From: Pelodictyon luteolum DSM 273
GTDB taxonomy: Bacteria > Bacteroidota > Chlorobiia > Chlorobiales > Chlorobiaceae
Direction: 5' to 3'
Length of the DNA stretch: 64,000 nucleotides
Assembly: GCF_000012485.1 (NCBI RefSeq)
Contig: NC_007512.1
Location: 1,117,001 to 1,181,000, forward strand
The position numbers and the translations under genes were made by a program. Below, piece by piece: positions 38,789 to 48,055 of this stretch; within the stretch, counting starts at the first letter, position 1, and every line of letters begins with the position of its first letter. Under the pieces are notes generated by a model. It saw only the letters and a program-made list of their open reading frames with translations, did not search any database and was not told the DNA's origin.

Positions 38789-39223
38789 ATGAACATTGCA
38801 GTAGCAAGCGACCATGCCGGCGTCGAATTCAAGAAAGATATCGTAGCCTGGCTCGAGAGCCATGGCCATGCCTGCACGGACATGGGGCCGTACACGGAGG
38901 ATTCGGTCGATTACCCCGACTATGCCCATAAAGTAGGGCACTCTGTGGCTTCCGGAGAGAGCGATCAGGGGATCCTGCTCTGCGGTACCGGCATCGGTGT
39001 TTCGATCTCGGCAAACAAGATTCCCGGCATCCGTGCGGCACTCTGCTGCCGCCCTGAGTTCGCAACCCTTGCACGTCAGCACAACGATGCCAATATTCTC
39101 TGCTTCTCGGCACGTTTCACAGACCTGGCCAGCATTCATGAAAGCCTCGACAACTGGTTTTCCGCTGATTTTGAAGGCGGACGGCACCAGCGCAGGGTTG
39201 ATAAGATAGATCCATGCTCCTGA
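38789..39223 (+). CDS. rpiB: Ribose-5-phosphate isomerase B
   Basis: This 144-residue protein has the RpiB core: NIAVASDHAGVEFKKDI, DSVDYPDYAHKV, GILLCGTGIGVSISANK (with the catalytic Cys), IRAALCCRPEFATLARQHNDANIL. It interconverts ribose-5-phosphate and ribulose-5-phosphate in the pentose phosphate/Calvin-type network. The start ATG 38789 sits 7 bases after ppk1. The longer frame that begins inside ppk1 has no similarity and is rejected. Its last 10 bases overlap the CBS-protein gene. Confidence 0.93.
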   Translation: MNIAVASDHAGVEFKKDIVAWLESHGHACTDMGPYTEDSVDYPDYAHKVGHSVASGESDQGILLCGTGIGVSISANKIPGIRAALCCRPEFATLARQHNDANILCFSARFTDLASIHESLDNWFSADFEGGRHQRRVDKIDPCS

Positions 39224-39906
39224 GCGACTGCATGGCGCACTGCCTTGAGAGGCACTATCCCGCTTTCGAGGACACGACGCAGGCCGACGTTGTTCTTGGC
39301 GTCCTGCGTCGTGAAGGACTCGAAGCCGTTCCGGTCCTTCGCGACAGGAAGTTCGTGGCGCTCGTCTCATACGCCGATTTCTACAGGATTCTTGAGAAAA
39401 AAGGTACGCTGGAGGGGTTGACGATGCGTAAGCTTGGCCTCAAGAAGGCACCGGCTGTTGCATCCGGTGATGACCTGTTCGTGTTCTTTTCCCGTCTGGG
39501 GAGCATTTCGGGGCCGGTCATCCCGGTGGTCGACGAGGGCGGGGTATTCGAAGGTGTCATCCGGAAGGACAGGCTGCTTGGAAGGGTTGCCGAGATCTTT
39601 CATCTCGGTGCCGAAGGTATGACGCTTGAGCTTGAAGTGCCGGCGTTCGGCATGAAGATTTCCGAAGTGGTCGATGCCATCGAGAAAAACGATGCCACGG
39701 TCCAGAGCTTCGGTTCCTATATCCCTTCGCCTGAAGGGGAAGGGATGGTGATCATCCTGCGGCTGATTGCCCAGGATCCTTTCCGGCTGGTCAAGAACCT
39801 CGAGAAGTATGGCTACGTGATCCGCTATGCCGCACCGCTCTCTGCCGTCACCGACGAGGACCTGAAAGAAAAGGCGCTTGAGTTCATCCGCTTCATGGAC
39901 CTTTAG
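39214..39906 (+). CDS. CBS-pair regulatory protein
   Basis: This 230-residue protein has an N-terminal CBS pair (VVLGVLRREGLEAVPVL, FVALVSYADFYRILEKK, VIPVVDEGGVFEGVIRKDRLL). A C-terminal domain (VIILRLIAQDPFRLVKNLEKYGYVIRYA) resembles an ACT-like fold. CBS pairs bind adenosine nucleotides; the target is unknown. It overlaps rpiB and ends 4 bases before the convergent XRE-S24 repressor gene. Confidence 0.8.
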   Translation: MLLSDCMAHCLERHYPAFEDTTQADVVLGVLRREGLEAVPVLRDRKFVALVSYADFYRILEKKGTLEGLTMRKLGLKKAPAVASGDDLFVFFSRLGSISGPVIPVVDEGGVFEGVIRKDRLLGRVAEIFHLGAEGMTLELEVPAFGMKISEVVDAIEKNDATVQSFGSYIPSPEGEGMVIILRLIAQDPFRLVKNLEKYGYVIRYAAPLSAVTDEDLKEKALEFIRFMDL

Positions 39907-39910
39907 CGGC

Positions 39911-40648
39911 TTACCGGTACTGCCTTACTGCCGCGAGCACAACCCCCATGATCCTGAAGTCGCTGTCCGGAGGTACCGGAATAGGATGGTACTTCCTGTT
40001 TTCAGGTGCAAGCGCAACGGCTCCACCCGCACTGATGCAGAGTGTTTTCACCGTTACCTCAGAATTCAGGCTCGCAATCACCACCTGCCCGTCCCGTGCG
40101 GTTTCTCTTGCTTCGACAAGCAGGGTGTCGCCTGGCATGATGCCGATATCCATCATGCTGTCTCCGCTGACGGTAAGGGCATAGATGTTTTTCTTGCCTT
40201 TGGTCCATGACCGGGGGAAATCAACAGAGCACTCCACCTCGTCGGCTGCGGCTGCAGGCATGCCTGCCGGAACGGCGCTGCTGTAGAGCGGGACCTGGAC
40301 GACAGCTTCATCCTCCCCGGTCTCTTCACGGTCTGTAGTGGCAGTCCCCATGATCCTGCCAACCCTCTCTTCGAGCAGAAGCAGGCGATGGGAGAGGTCA
40401 TTTTCATCACGAGACTTTTCCGCCTTCTCCAGCATCTCTCCCTTGCCGGAAAGCACCCATTGATGTCTCACTGAAAAAGCGGCGCAGAGCGCCTGGACAA
40501 CGCCGGCGCCGGTTCCGCCCTTTCCGTTTTCAAGTTCCGAGACCCTGTTTCCAGAAATCCCGATCTTTTCTCCGAACTCTTCCTGGGTCTCTCTGTAGTG
40601 GCGCCGGACGGCCCGTATTCTCTCTCCGAGTGCTGATGGCTGGTGCAT
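39911..40648 (-). CDS. XRE-S24 repressor with self-cleavage domain (LexA/CI-like)
   Basis: This 245-residue protein has an N-terminal XRE helix-turn-helix (ETQEEFGEKIGISGNRVSEL), then a linker. The C-terminal S24 peptidase domain has Ser in TVSGDSMMDIG and Lys in EVTVKTL. An Ala-Gly cleavage site is likely at VPAG, as in LexA, UmuD and phage CI proteins. In this organism type it could act as an SOS-like or stress repressor, or be a domesticated prophage repressor. It is alone on its strand, divergent from the M20 peptidase gene across 206 bases that could hold its operator. Confidence 0.85.
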   Translation of the reverse strand: MHQPSALGERIRAVRRHYRETQEEFGEKIGISGNRVSELENGKGGTGAGVVQALCAAFSVRHQWVLSGKGEMLEKAEKSRDENDLSHRLLLLEERVGRIMGTATTDREETGEDEAVVQVPLYSSAVPAGMPAAAADEVECSVDFPRSWTKGKKNIYALTVSGDSMMDIGIMPGDTLLVEARETARDGQVVIASLNSEVTVKTLCISAGGAVALAPENRKYHPIPVPPDSDFRIMGVVLAAVRQYR

Positions 40649-40854
40649 ATCGTCTCCTGTTTGTTATGAGGCCGCACAGTTGCCGGGTTCCGGCACTTCC
40701 TTAAAATCGTGAAATATTCCATAAATTCCGAACATCTTCTTTTGATCGTCCTCGTCGCTGCTGTTTTTGCATTGTGCGTGTTATTCGTACCTTTTATCAC
40801 CAACGTGCGTCACCCTCCTGTGCCGCTGCACTGATTCAACAGAAATAACCCGTT

Positions 40855-42078
40855 ATGACTCCTGATCGTACGTCCGGCCTTTCCATGAGGATCCGGGAAC
40901 AGGCCGAAGCTGTTTTTCCCGTCATCCAGGCCATCCGCCGGGATATCCATGCCCATCCGGAACTCTCGTATGAGGAGTTCCGCACCAGCGCAATCATCCA
41001 TGAATATTTCAAGGCTCTTGGCATAGAGCCTGAACCGCAGTTTCTGGAAACCGGGGTCGTCGCGCTGTTGCAGGGAAGGGCGGAGGGTCCGCTTATCGCG
41101 CTCCGTGCCGACATAGACGCCCTGCCGCTTTCGGAAGAAAATGCCTGCGCGTACAGCTCTCAGCATCCGGGCACCATGCATGCATGCGGCCACGACATGC
41201 ACACCGCCATGCTGCTTGGCGCAGCATCCATTCTCGCCGGCATGCGTGATGAACTTTCAGGCAGCGTACTCTTCATATTCCAGCCTGCAGAGGAAAAAGC
41301 GCCGGGCGGTGCCAGGCCACTCATTGAAGCCGGTCTCTTCAAGCGCTTCAACCCTTCTGCCGTCATCGGCCAGCATTGCTTCCCGAATGTTCCGTCCGGG
41401 AAGGTCGCCCTCTGCAGGGGCAGCTTCATGGCTGCCGCCGATGAGCTTTATTTTACGGTATCGGGGCAGGGCGGCCACGCATCAGCACCGCACAAGGCGT
41501 CGGACCCGGTGCTTGCCGCAGCCCATATCATCACGGCCGCCCAGCATCTGGTCAGCAGGGTAGCGCCTCCGCATGAGCCTGCTGTTGTGTCAATCTCTTC
41601 AATCCAGGGCGGACATGCTCCGAACGTCATCCCCTCGAAGGTCGTGATGAGCGGCACCATGAGGACGATGAACGAGGATCTGCGCAGGCTCCTGCATGAA
41701 AAACTGCACGAGACCGTACGCCATGTCGGCGAAGGGCTTGGTGTTGAGGCAGAAGTCGAAATACGGCAGGGCTATCCGGTGCTGTACAATGATCCGGAAA
41801 TCACCCGCCATGCGGCGATCGCCTGTTCGGAATATCTCGGAAGGGAGAACGTCATCGACAGCGAGCCGCTCATGACGGCTGAGGATTTCGCATACTACCT
41901 GCAGGAGAAACCCGGTACGTTCTGGCAGATCGGTACAGGCCTTCCGGAGCAGGACCGATCCAACATGCTGCACTCTCCGACTTTTGACCCTGACGAAAAC
42001 GCCCTGTCCACAGGAGCAGGGCTTCTGGCCTACTCGGCAATCCGCTTCATGGATTACTTTGCAGGAGAAAAGGGCTGA
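40855..42078 (+). CDS. M20-family amidohydrolase
   Basis: This 407-residue cytosolic metal-dependent amidohydrolase shows IRRDIHAHPELSYEEF, LRADIDALPLSEEN, HACGHDMHTAMLLGAA (metal His/Asp), FQPAEEKAPGGARPL (catalytic Glu), GQHCFPNVPSGK and the C-terminal MTAEDFAYYLQEKPGTFW. It is of the hippurate/N-acyl amino acid hydrolase type (AmhX/HipO/IAA-amino acid hydrolase); the substrate is unresolved. It is followed by a terminator shared with fba. Confidence 0.88.
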   Translation: MTPDRTSGLSMRIREQAEAVFPVIQAIRRDIHAHPELSYEEFRTSAIIHEYFKALGIEPEPQFLETGVVALLQGRAEGPLIALRADIDALPLSEENACAYSSQHPGTMHACGHDMHTAMLLGAASILAGMRDELSGSVLFIFQPAEEKAPGGARPLIEAGLFKRFNPSAVIGQHCFPNVPSGKVALCRGSFMAAADELYFTVSGQGGHASAPHKASDPVLAAAHIITAAQHLVSRVAPPHEPAVVSISSIQGGHAPNVIPSKVVMSGTMRTMNEDLRRLLHEKLHETVRHVGEGLGVEAEVEIRQGYPVLYNDPEITRHAAIACSEYLGRENVIDSEPLMTAEDFAYYLQEKPGTFWQIGTGLPEQDRSNMLHSPTFDPDENALSTGAGLLAYSAIRFMDYFAGEKG

Positions 42079-42116
42079 GGCGGGGAACCCGACCTGCCGC
42101 ATGGCAGACCATAATG

Positions 42117-42147
42117 AAAAAAGGCGCCCTTCTGGAGCGCCTTTTTC
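42117..42147. terminator. Bidirectional intrinsic terminator
   Basis: AAAAAGGCGC and GCGCCTTTTT form a 10-bp stem around a 9-base loop, between the convergent M20 gene and fba. A/T tracts at both outer edges allow termination in both directions. Confidence 0.85.
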
Positions 42148-42173
42148 TTTATGGACCGGTTGAGAGCTTCGCC

Positions 42174-43148
42174 TCAGGCCTTACCGTTGGATCCCAGCAC
42201 GTTGATGATCTTGTGCATGTAGAGCTGCTTCAGGGAGTCGCGGGCAGGACCGAGGTATTTGCGGGGATCGAACTCCTCGGGCTTTTCGTCAAACACCTTG
42301 CGGACCGCTGCGGTCATTGCCAGGCGGCCGTCCGAATCGATGTTGATCTTGCAGACTGCCGATTTTGCGGCAAGGCGAAGCTGGTCCTCGCCGATGCCGA
42401 TGGCATCCTTGAGCCGTCCACCATGCTCGTTGATGGTTTTCACCAGTTCCTGGGGAACCGATGAGGCACCGTGCAGAACGATGGGGAAGCCGGGAATGCG
42501 CTTTTCGATCTCTTCTAGGATGTCGAGGCGGATCTTGGGATCTTCGCCGGGTTTGAACTTGAATGCGCCGTGCGAGGTTCCAATCGAGATGGCGAGACTG
42601 TCGACGCCGGTCTTGGCAACGAAGTCCTCAACCTCTTCAGGCTGGGTGTAGGTATGGGCGGCGTGGGAGACTTCATCCTCGATGCCGGCAAGGACGCCGA
42701 GCTCGCCTTCAACCGTCACATCAAACTGGTGTGCGTACTCGACAACTTTTTTCGTCAGTGCGACGTTCTCTTCATACGGGAGGTGTGAACCATCGATCAT
42801 GACGGAGGAAAAGCCCGACTCGATGCAGTCCTTGCAGAGTTCGAAGCTGTCGCCGTGATCGAGGTGAAGCACGATGGGGATGGGGCTTCCAAGCTCTTCG
42901 GCATACGCTACCGCACCCTGGGCAAGAAAGCGCAGGAGGGTTTCGTTGGCATAGCTCCTGGCACCTTTTGAGACCTGGAGGATGACGGGGGACTTGGTCT
43001 CGGCACAGGCCATGATGATAGCCTGCAGCTGCTCGAGGTTGTTGAAATTGTAGGCCGGAATGGCGTAGCCGCCGGAGACCGCCTTCTGGAAAAGCTCCCT
43101 GCTGTTGCAGAGGCCCAATGATTTATAACTAACTGCTTGCTTTTGCAT
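42174..43148 (-). CDS. fba: Class II fructose-bisphosphate aldolase
   Basis: This zinc-dependent aldolase of 324 residues shows GYAIPAYNFNNLEQLQ, VLHLDHGDSFELCKDC (zinc His and catalytic Asp), MIDGSHLPYEEN, VEGELGVLAG, AISIGTSHGAFKF and VLHGASSVP (zinc His). The start ATG 43148 (MQKQAVSYKSLG) has a good site, AAAGGGAGCG, 6-14 bases upstream. A longer frame from 43238 is possible on paper but its 30 extra residues are unrelated. It serves glycolysis, gluconeogenesis or a carbon-fixation cycle. Confidence 0.94.
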   Translation of the reverse strand: MQKQAVSYKSLGLCNSRELFQKAVSGGYAIPAYNFNNLEQLQAIIMACAETKSPVILQVSKGARSYANETLLRFLAQGAVAYAEELGSPIPIVLHLDHGDSFELCKDCIESGFSSVMIDGSHLPYEENVALTKKVVEYAHQFDVTVEGELGVLAGIEDEVSHAAHTYTQPEEVEDFVAKTGVDSLAISIGTSHGAFKFKPGEDPKIRLDILEEIEKRIPGFPIVLHGASSVPQELVKTINEHGGRLKDAIGIGEDQLRLAAKSAVCKINIDSDGRLAMTAAVRKVFDEKPEEFDPRKYLGPARDSLKQLYMHKIINVLGSNGKA

Positions 43149-43314
43149 TGAATGCGCTCCCTTTTGTATTATTATGTGCGTAAATACCGGTATTCTCCTG
43201 CCTGTATCGTACCTGAGGTTTTTTTCAGGCTGACGCAATATAATAATTTGTCTTTCATTACCGATTCACTGCTGCAAGAGCAGCTTAACACTTAAGACCA
43301 TTTCATACCCGACG

Positions 43315-45438
43315 ATGTTCCGAAAAATCCTCCCGATCTTCATTGTTGCAGTTCTTGCAGGCCTTTCGCCTCTCTTTGCAAACAATGTGAAAACTCCTGT
43401 AAAGAAAGCACCGGCACCGGCCGTGCTTCGGGCCACTCCCGCCCAGGAGGAGGCCGCGAGGTATATCAGCCAGTACCTGCTGGAAAACCATTACCGCAAG
43501 GTGGCGGTCGGCGATTCGCTTTCCCGGGAGGTTTTTTCAAGATACATGGACAACCTTGACGGCAGCCGTAGCTATTTTATGGCCGGAGAGGTCGAGCATC
43601 TCCGCAATGCATACGGCAATCGCATAGACGACGATTTTCTCTCTGGCAAACCTACATCAGGTTTTGCGATCTACAACCGCTTCCTGAAGCGTGCATATGA
43701 GAAAATGCGCTACATGAGGGCAGCGGCCGATACCGTCAAGTTCAATTTTGCCGCACCTGAAACCCTCGCCGTGCAGCGCAAGGACGATCCGTGGCCCCGC
43801 ACCCGCGGTGAACTCACTTCACTCTGGCGCAAAGAGCTGAAATACCAGTGGCTCAACCTGAAATACTCCGGGGAAAGCCCAAAGACCATCCGCACGACGC
43901 TCGCCAAAAGCTTCACGAGCAGGATGAACCTTCTTCGCAGACAGAAGCCGGAAGATGCGTTCCATGCCTATACCTATGCATTGACAACATCGTTCGACCC
44001 GCATACGGACTACTTCTCACCGGATGAGTACGAGAACTTCCAGATTGATATGAGCCGCTCGCTGGAGGGTATAGGAGCAAAGCTGCAGACAGAAAGCGAA
44101 TACACCATTGTCAACGAGGTCATTCCCGGTGGGCCCGCCTACAGGAGCAACCTGCTCAAGAAAGGTGACAAGATCATCGGCGTCGGGCAGGGTCGTATTA
44201 CGGAAATCGTCGATGTTGTCGGCTGGCGCATCAATGACGTCGTCAAGCTCATAAGGGGCAAGAAGGGAACGGTTGTCCGCATCAAGATCCTTCCTGCAAG
44301 CCAGGCCGGCAGGGGACCGGCCAAGGTCATTATGCTGACACGTGACAAGGTTGATCTGGAGGAGCAGGCTGCACACAAGACCATCATCCAGCAGAACGGA
44401 AAGAAGATCGGTGTCATCACCATACCTTCGTTCTACCTTGATTTTGAAGCGCAGAAGCAGAATGACGGATCCTACAACAGCACGAGCCGTGACGTCGCCC
44501 GCATACTTGGAGAACTTTCGGCTGCCGCGGTCGACGGCGTGGTGATCGATCTTCGCGACAACGGAGGCGGCTCCCTGGAGGAAGCCGTCAATGTGACCGG
44601 GCTGTTCATCACCACGGGGCCTGTCGTCCAAATCAGCAATTCAACCGGAGGAAAGATGGTCCTGCGCGACGAGGACCGCCAGATGGCCTATCCCGGGCCG
44701 CTTGTCGTGCTCGTTAACCGTTACAGCGCCTCGGCTTCGGAGATCTTTGCCGCAGCCATCCAGGACTACGGCAGGGGAGTCGTCGTCGGAGAACGGACGT
44801 TTGGAAAAGGTACCGTCCAGAGCATCATCAACCTCCAGCGGCCGTACTCGCTTTTCCCTCGTCAGCCGAACCTCGGCCAGATGAAACTGACGATCGCGAA
44901 GTTCTACAGGATTTCGGGCGAGAGCACCCAGCACAAGGGCGTTGTGCCGGACATCACCATCCCCTCCCTGATTGATGCCTCGGCCATCGGTGAGGACACC
45001 TACACCAGCAGCCTTCCATGGAGCACGGTTACACGGACCCTCTACCGTCCTGTCGACGACGTGATGGCTCCGGACATACTTCTGCTCCGCCAGAAGTTCC
45101 AGTCCCGGGCTCTCGCTAACAGGCGCTATCAGAGCTATCTCTCGGATCTTGCGACCCTGAACCGCATACGGAAGAAAAAGTCGGTATCCTTGAAGGAGTC
45201 GACGTTCAGGGTAGAGACGGAAAAGATCAAGCAGATCGAGAAACTCTGGGCGACGGACGGCGGGGAGGAGCAGGACGCGAAGAAAGCCCCGCAGCCACCA
45301 CTCAAACAGACCGATGTAGTACTCAATGAGGCGGCGGCAATCACCACCGACCTTGCCGTACTTGAAGCAGCCAAAAGCCAGACCATCGTCCGGAGGGCGG
45401 CTGTGGTTCCGGCAGGAGTTCTTTTACTGAAGAAATAA
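43315..45438 (+). CDS. prc: C-terminal processing (tail-specific) protease
   Basis: This 707-residue periplasmic S41 protease has a signal peptide (about 1-23: MFRKILPIFIVAVLAGLSPLFA), an N-terminal helical domain and a PDZ domain (about 248-340, with EGIGAKLQTESEYTIV). The S41 core has the catalytic Ser in NRYSASASEIFA (about 469) and Lys in RTFGKGTVQ (about 497). A DUF3340-like tail follows. It resembles E. coli Prc in length and order. It trims or degrades proteins with apolar C-termini in the periplasm. Confidence 0.92.
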   Translation: MFRKILPIFIVAVLAGLSPLFANNVKTPVKKAPAPAVLRATPAQEEAARYISQYLLENHYRKVAVGDSLSREVFSRYMDNLDGSRSYFMAGEVEHLRNAYGNRIDDDFLSGKPTSGFAIYNRFLKRAYEKMRYMRAAADTVKFNFAAPETLAVQRKDDPWPRTRGELTSLWRKELKYQWLNLKYSGESPKTIRTTLAKSFTSRMNLLRRQKPEDAFHAYTYALTTSFDPHTDYFSPDEYENFQIDMSRSLEGIGAKLQTESEYTIVNEVIPGGPAYRSNLLKKGDKIIGVGQGRITEIVDVVGWRINDVVKLIRGKKGTVVRIKILPASQAGRGPAKVIMLTRDKVDLEEQAAHKTIIQQNGKKIGVITIPSFYLDFEAQKQNDGSYNSTSRDVARILGELSAAAVDGVVIDLRDNGGGSLEEAVNVTGLFITTGPVVQISNSTGGKMVLRDEDRQMAYPGPLVVLVNRYSASASEIFAAAIQDYGRGVVVGERTFGKGTVQSIINLQRPYSLFPRQPNLGQMKLTIAKFYRISGESTQHKGVVPDITIPSLIDASAIGEDTYTSSLPWSTVTRTLYRPVDDVMAPDILLLRQKFQSRALANRRYQSYLSDLATLNRIRKKKSVSLKESTFRVETEKIKQIEKLWATDGGEEQDAKKAPQPPLKQTDVVLNEAAAITTDLAVLEAAKSQTIVRRAAVVPAGVLLLKK

Positions 45439-45498
45439 TCCGCTGAGGAAATTTTCTTCTTGTAAACCACCGTTAATAAAGGTAAACTCCATACATAA

Positions 45499-45519
45499 AT
45501 CAGCCAATGGTTGGCTGAT
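45499..45519. promoter_or_regulatory. Short perfect hairpin in the RRM gene leader
   Basis: ATCAGCCAA-TGG-TTGGCTGAT forms a 9-bp stem with a 3-base loop, about 80 bases upstream of the RRM start. No T run follows, so regulation or mRNA structure in a long A+T-rich leader is more likely than termination. Cold-regulated RNA-binding proteins often have structured leaders, but this link is an inference. Confidence 0.6.
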
Positions 45520-45596
45520 CGCGCTATCAAGTAATTGGTGCTTTGGTTACTTGCCTGCTCTCTTTTTATCAATGCACGCGTATACTGAGACTGATA

Positions 45597-45869
45597 ATGA
45601 ACATTTATGTTGGCAATCTGCCTTACACCATTTCCGAAGATGACCTTCGTGACGCTTTCTCCGAGTTTGGAGAAGTAGCAAGCGCAAACATCATCACTGA
45701 CAAATTCTCCGGCCGCTCCAAGGGCTTCGGTTTTGTCGAGATGCCTGATGACGATGCAGCTCGCGAAGCCATTGAGTCCATGCACAACAAGGACTTCAAG
45801 GGCCGTTCCATCATGGTCAACGAGGCTAAGCCCCGCGAAGAACGAGCTCCCCGCCGCGATCGTTACTGA
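45597..45869 (+). CDS. RRM-type RNA-binding protein
   Basis: This small protein of 90 residues is a single RNA recognition motif. RNP2 is NIYVGNLPYTI and RNP1 is KGFGFVEMPD, followed by a short basic tail (PREERAPRRDRY). Such proteins bind single-stranded RNA and are cold-induced in some bacteria, notably cyanobacteria. The start ATG 45597 begins directly with the first strand. It is monocistronic: a leader hairpin precedes it and a terminator follows. Confidence 0.93.
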   Translation: MNIYVGNLPYTISEDDLRDAFSEFGEVASANIITDKFSGRSKGFGFVEMPDDDAAREAIESMHNKDFKGRSIMVNEAKPREERAPRRDRY

Positions 45870-45895
45870 TCCCTGCTGAATAGCAAAAGCTTCCA

Positions 45896-45936
45896 GGCCG
45901 GACAGGATCTTTTTCCTGCCCGGCTTTTTTTTTTGC
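45896..45936 (+). terminator. Intrinsic terminator of the RRM gene
   Basis: GCCGGACAGG pairs with CCTGCCCGGC (one mismatch) around a short T-containing loop, followed by a run of ten T. The sensor kinase gene starts only about 12 bases beyond, so the kinase needs read-through or a promoter very near the terminator. Confidence 0.8.
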
Positions 45937-45948
45937 GTATATTTACGC

Positions 45949-47997
45949 ATGATCTCCCTCTCCAAATCCATCCGATGGCTTTTCTGCCTTCTTTTGACCC
46001 TTGCCGCAGCTTTTCCGGCACCAGCGATCAGCGCTGCCGCTGCTGAACCTCTTGCTCTCGGATCCAGCGAATTTTATTACCTCGCAGGCCATATGGAAGT
46101 GCTGAAGGATCCATCTCGAAGCATGGATTTCAAGAAAGCCCTTGAAGCATACGGTCGAGGTGAGTTCCTTCCTCTGCCTGGTACACTAAACGCTGGCTAT
46201 GGTCGAAATGCCTACTGGATACATTTCACTCTCAAGCGGGGAGTGGCGTTCCCTGAAAAATCGATGCTAAGCCTTTCACCAAGTTACACGAACAGCGTCA
46301 AGGTTTATGTCCAGCGTCAAGGCCGATCTCCGCTTCTTCCGTCCTCCTTCAGTCCCGTCCTGCTCGGCAGTGACGTGCCCGTCGCCGAGCGCCCGGTGCT
46401 GAATCCCAATTTTGTCATCCCGCTGGACCTTCAGGCTGACGAACCAGTGGAAGTGTTCGTGAGGGTATACTCGAAAGGCTCAATCAGTCTGACGGGGCAG
46501 GTCGCCACCTATGGGAGCCTCAGGAACAGCACCTATTACAGTATCATGATACAGTTCGGTTACCTCGGCATCGCTGCGGTCCTCTGCGTCATGAACCTTA
46601 TTTTTTTCTTTGCCATCAGGGATCGACTGTTACTGTATCTCGTTCTCTATGTCTTTACAGTTCTTGTCAACAATCTTGCCGTATCGGGGATGAGCACCCT
46701 CTTATTCCCGAACCATGCGCATCTCATCTCCGACTACATGGTATATATGGGAATCGGTGCGCAGGTGCTTGTCTTTTCTGAATTCAGCTACCACCTTTTC
46801 CATGATTTCGCCGGTCTTTGGCTGCTTCGTTACATTCGATTTATGTCAGTTGTTGGTGTACTGACTATTATTTCTGTTTCACTGGGATTCTATGCGTCAG
46901 TAGTGCCTTTCGCCCTTATCGGCATCATTATTCTCATTACTATGCTGCTTCTGACCAGCAAAAAGCTTTTGGTCAGCATGCCGCAGAGCGGCATTTTCAT
47001 CACCGTAGCGTTCGGAATCAGTATGCTGGGGTATTTCTTCCAGATCTTCCGTCTCATCGGCATCATTCCCCTTGAGCCGGGATGGGAGATCAATATGGTT
47101 GAACCCGCCACATTGGTCCATATGGTTCTGATTTCCATCGCACTCTCCGAACGGTTCCGCATCACGGAGAGGCAGTTGGCTGATGCCTCGCGACTTTCTG
47201 AAAAAAGGGCTGTTGAAATAGCTGAGGACATGACTGGCGAACTGAGGGAAAATAAGGAGCGCCTGGAGGTGGCTTTGGCCGCAGAGCATCTGTCTGCCGA
47301 GCGGCAGAACCAGTTCCTCACAATGCTTTCCCATGAGTACCGTACACCTCTGGCCATCATCCAGGGCAATCTGGACATCCTGGCAATCAATTCGGAAAAT
47401 GGTGGCGAAGAGGAGTCCCAGGAACTTCAGAAAATGCGCAGGGCAGTCGCCCGACTGGTCGATGTAATGGATGTGTCACTCATGCAGAACCGCATGCTGG
47501 ACTTGCAGGTCGTCGGGACGTCAACAATAATATGCGCCGATGAATTCATCCGTCAGCAGGTGGATGCCGTCAGGTGGATGTGGCCAGAGCGAAGCTTCAC
47601 CCTTCATTCCGAGCTTGTCGAGGAGAGCGTATTCGGCGAAGCGCCGTTGCTCAATACAGCGCTGTTCAACATTCTTGACAATGCCCAGAAGTACTCTCCC
47701 TGCGATACGGCCATTGAAATCCGGACATGGGCAGATGGTGATTTTGTCATGATCTCCGTATCAAACGGGATTGCAGGTATCTCAATCGGCGATTCGGAGT
47801 CGCTGTTCGACAAATACCGAAGAGGAGCATGTAGTCATGATACCTCAGGGGCCGGTGTCGGGTTGTGGCTTGTCCGCAAGATCATAGAGGAGCATGGTGG
47901 CACGGTTAAGATGAACTCGGCCGCTCATGGCCGGATAAGCGTCGGACTCGCCATACCCGTCGAACGGGGAGAGACCCCGTATTGTCAGAAAAAGTAG
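45949..47997 (+). CDS. 7TMR-DISM sensor histidine kinase
   Basis: This 682-residue membrane kinase has a signal peptide (about 1-33, ...APAISAAAAE) and an extracellular 7TMR-DISMED2-type beta domain (about 40-190, with YWIHFTLKRG). Seven membrane segments follow (about 195-400, including YLGIAAVLCVMNLIFFFAI). A short coiled coil leads into HisKA with the phospho-accepting His in FLTMLSHEYRTPLAI (about 462). The HATPase_c domain has the N box NILDNAQKYS (about 574) and a G box GAGVGLWLVRK (about 634). DISMED2 domains are thought to sense sugars or other extracellular ligands. It likely controls the adjacent secreted-protein genes with the next-encoded regulator. Confidence 0.92.
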   Translation: MISLSKSIRWLFCLLLTLAAAFPAPAISAAAAEPLALGSSEFYYLAGHMEVLKDPSRSMDFKKALEAYGRGEFLPLPGTLNAGYGRNAYWIHFTLKRGVAFPEKSMLSLSPSYTNSVKVYVQRQGRSPLLPSSFSPVLLGSDVPVAERPVLNPNFVIPLDLQADEPVEVFVRVYSKGSISLTGQVATYGSLRNSTYYSIMIQFGYLGIAAVLCVMNLIFFFAIRDRLLLYLVLYVFTVLVNNLAVSGMSTLLFPNHAHLISDYMVYMGIGAQVLVFSEFSYHLFHDFAGLWLLRYIRFMSVVGVLTIISVSLGFYASVVPFALIGIIILITMLLLTSKKLLVSMPQSGIFITVAFGISMLGYFFQIFRLIGIIPLEPGWEINMVEPATLVHMVLISIALSERFRITERQLADASRLSEKRAVEIAEDMTGELRENKERLEVALAAEHLSAERQNQFLTMLSHEYRTPLAIIQGNLDILAINSENGGEEESQELQKMRRAVARLVDVMDVSLMQNRMLDLQVVGTSTIICADEFIRQQVDAVRWMWPERSFTLHSELVEESVFGEAPLLNTALFNILDNAQKYSPCDTAIEIRTWADGDFVMISVSNGIAGISIGDSESLFDKYRRGACSHDTSGAGVGLWLVRKIIEEHGGTVKMNSAAHGRISVGLAIPVERGETPYCQKK

Positions 47998-48055
47998 GAA
48001 TGGCAAAACACGGGTTCTGTTTAGAATGAAAAGAGCATCCTAACACAATCGAACC

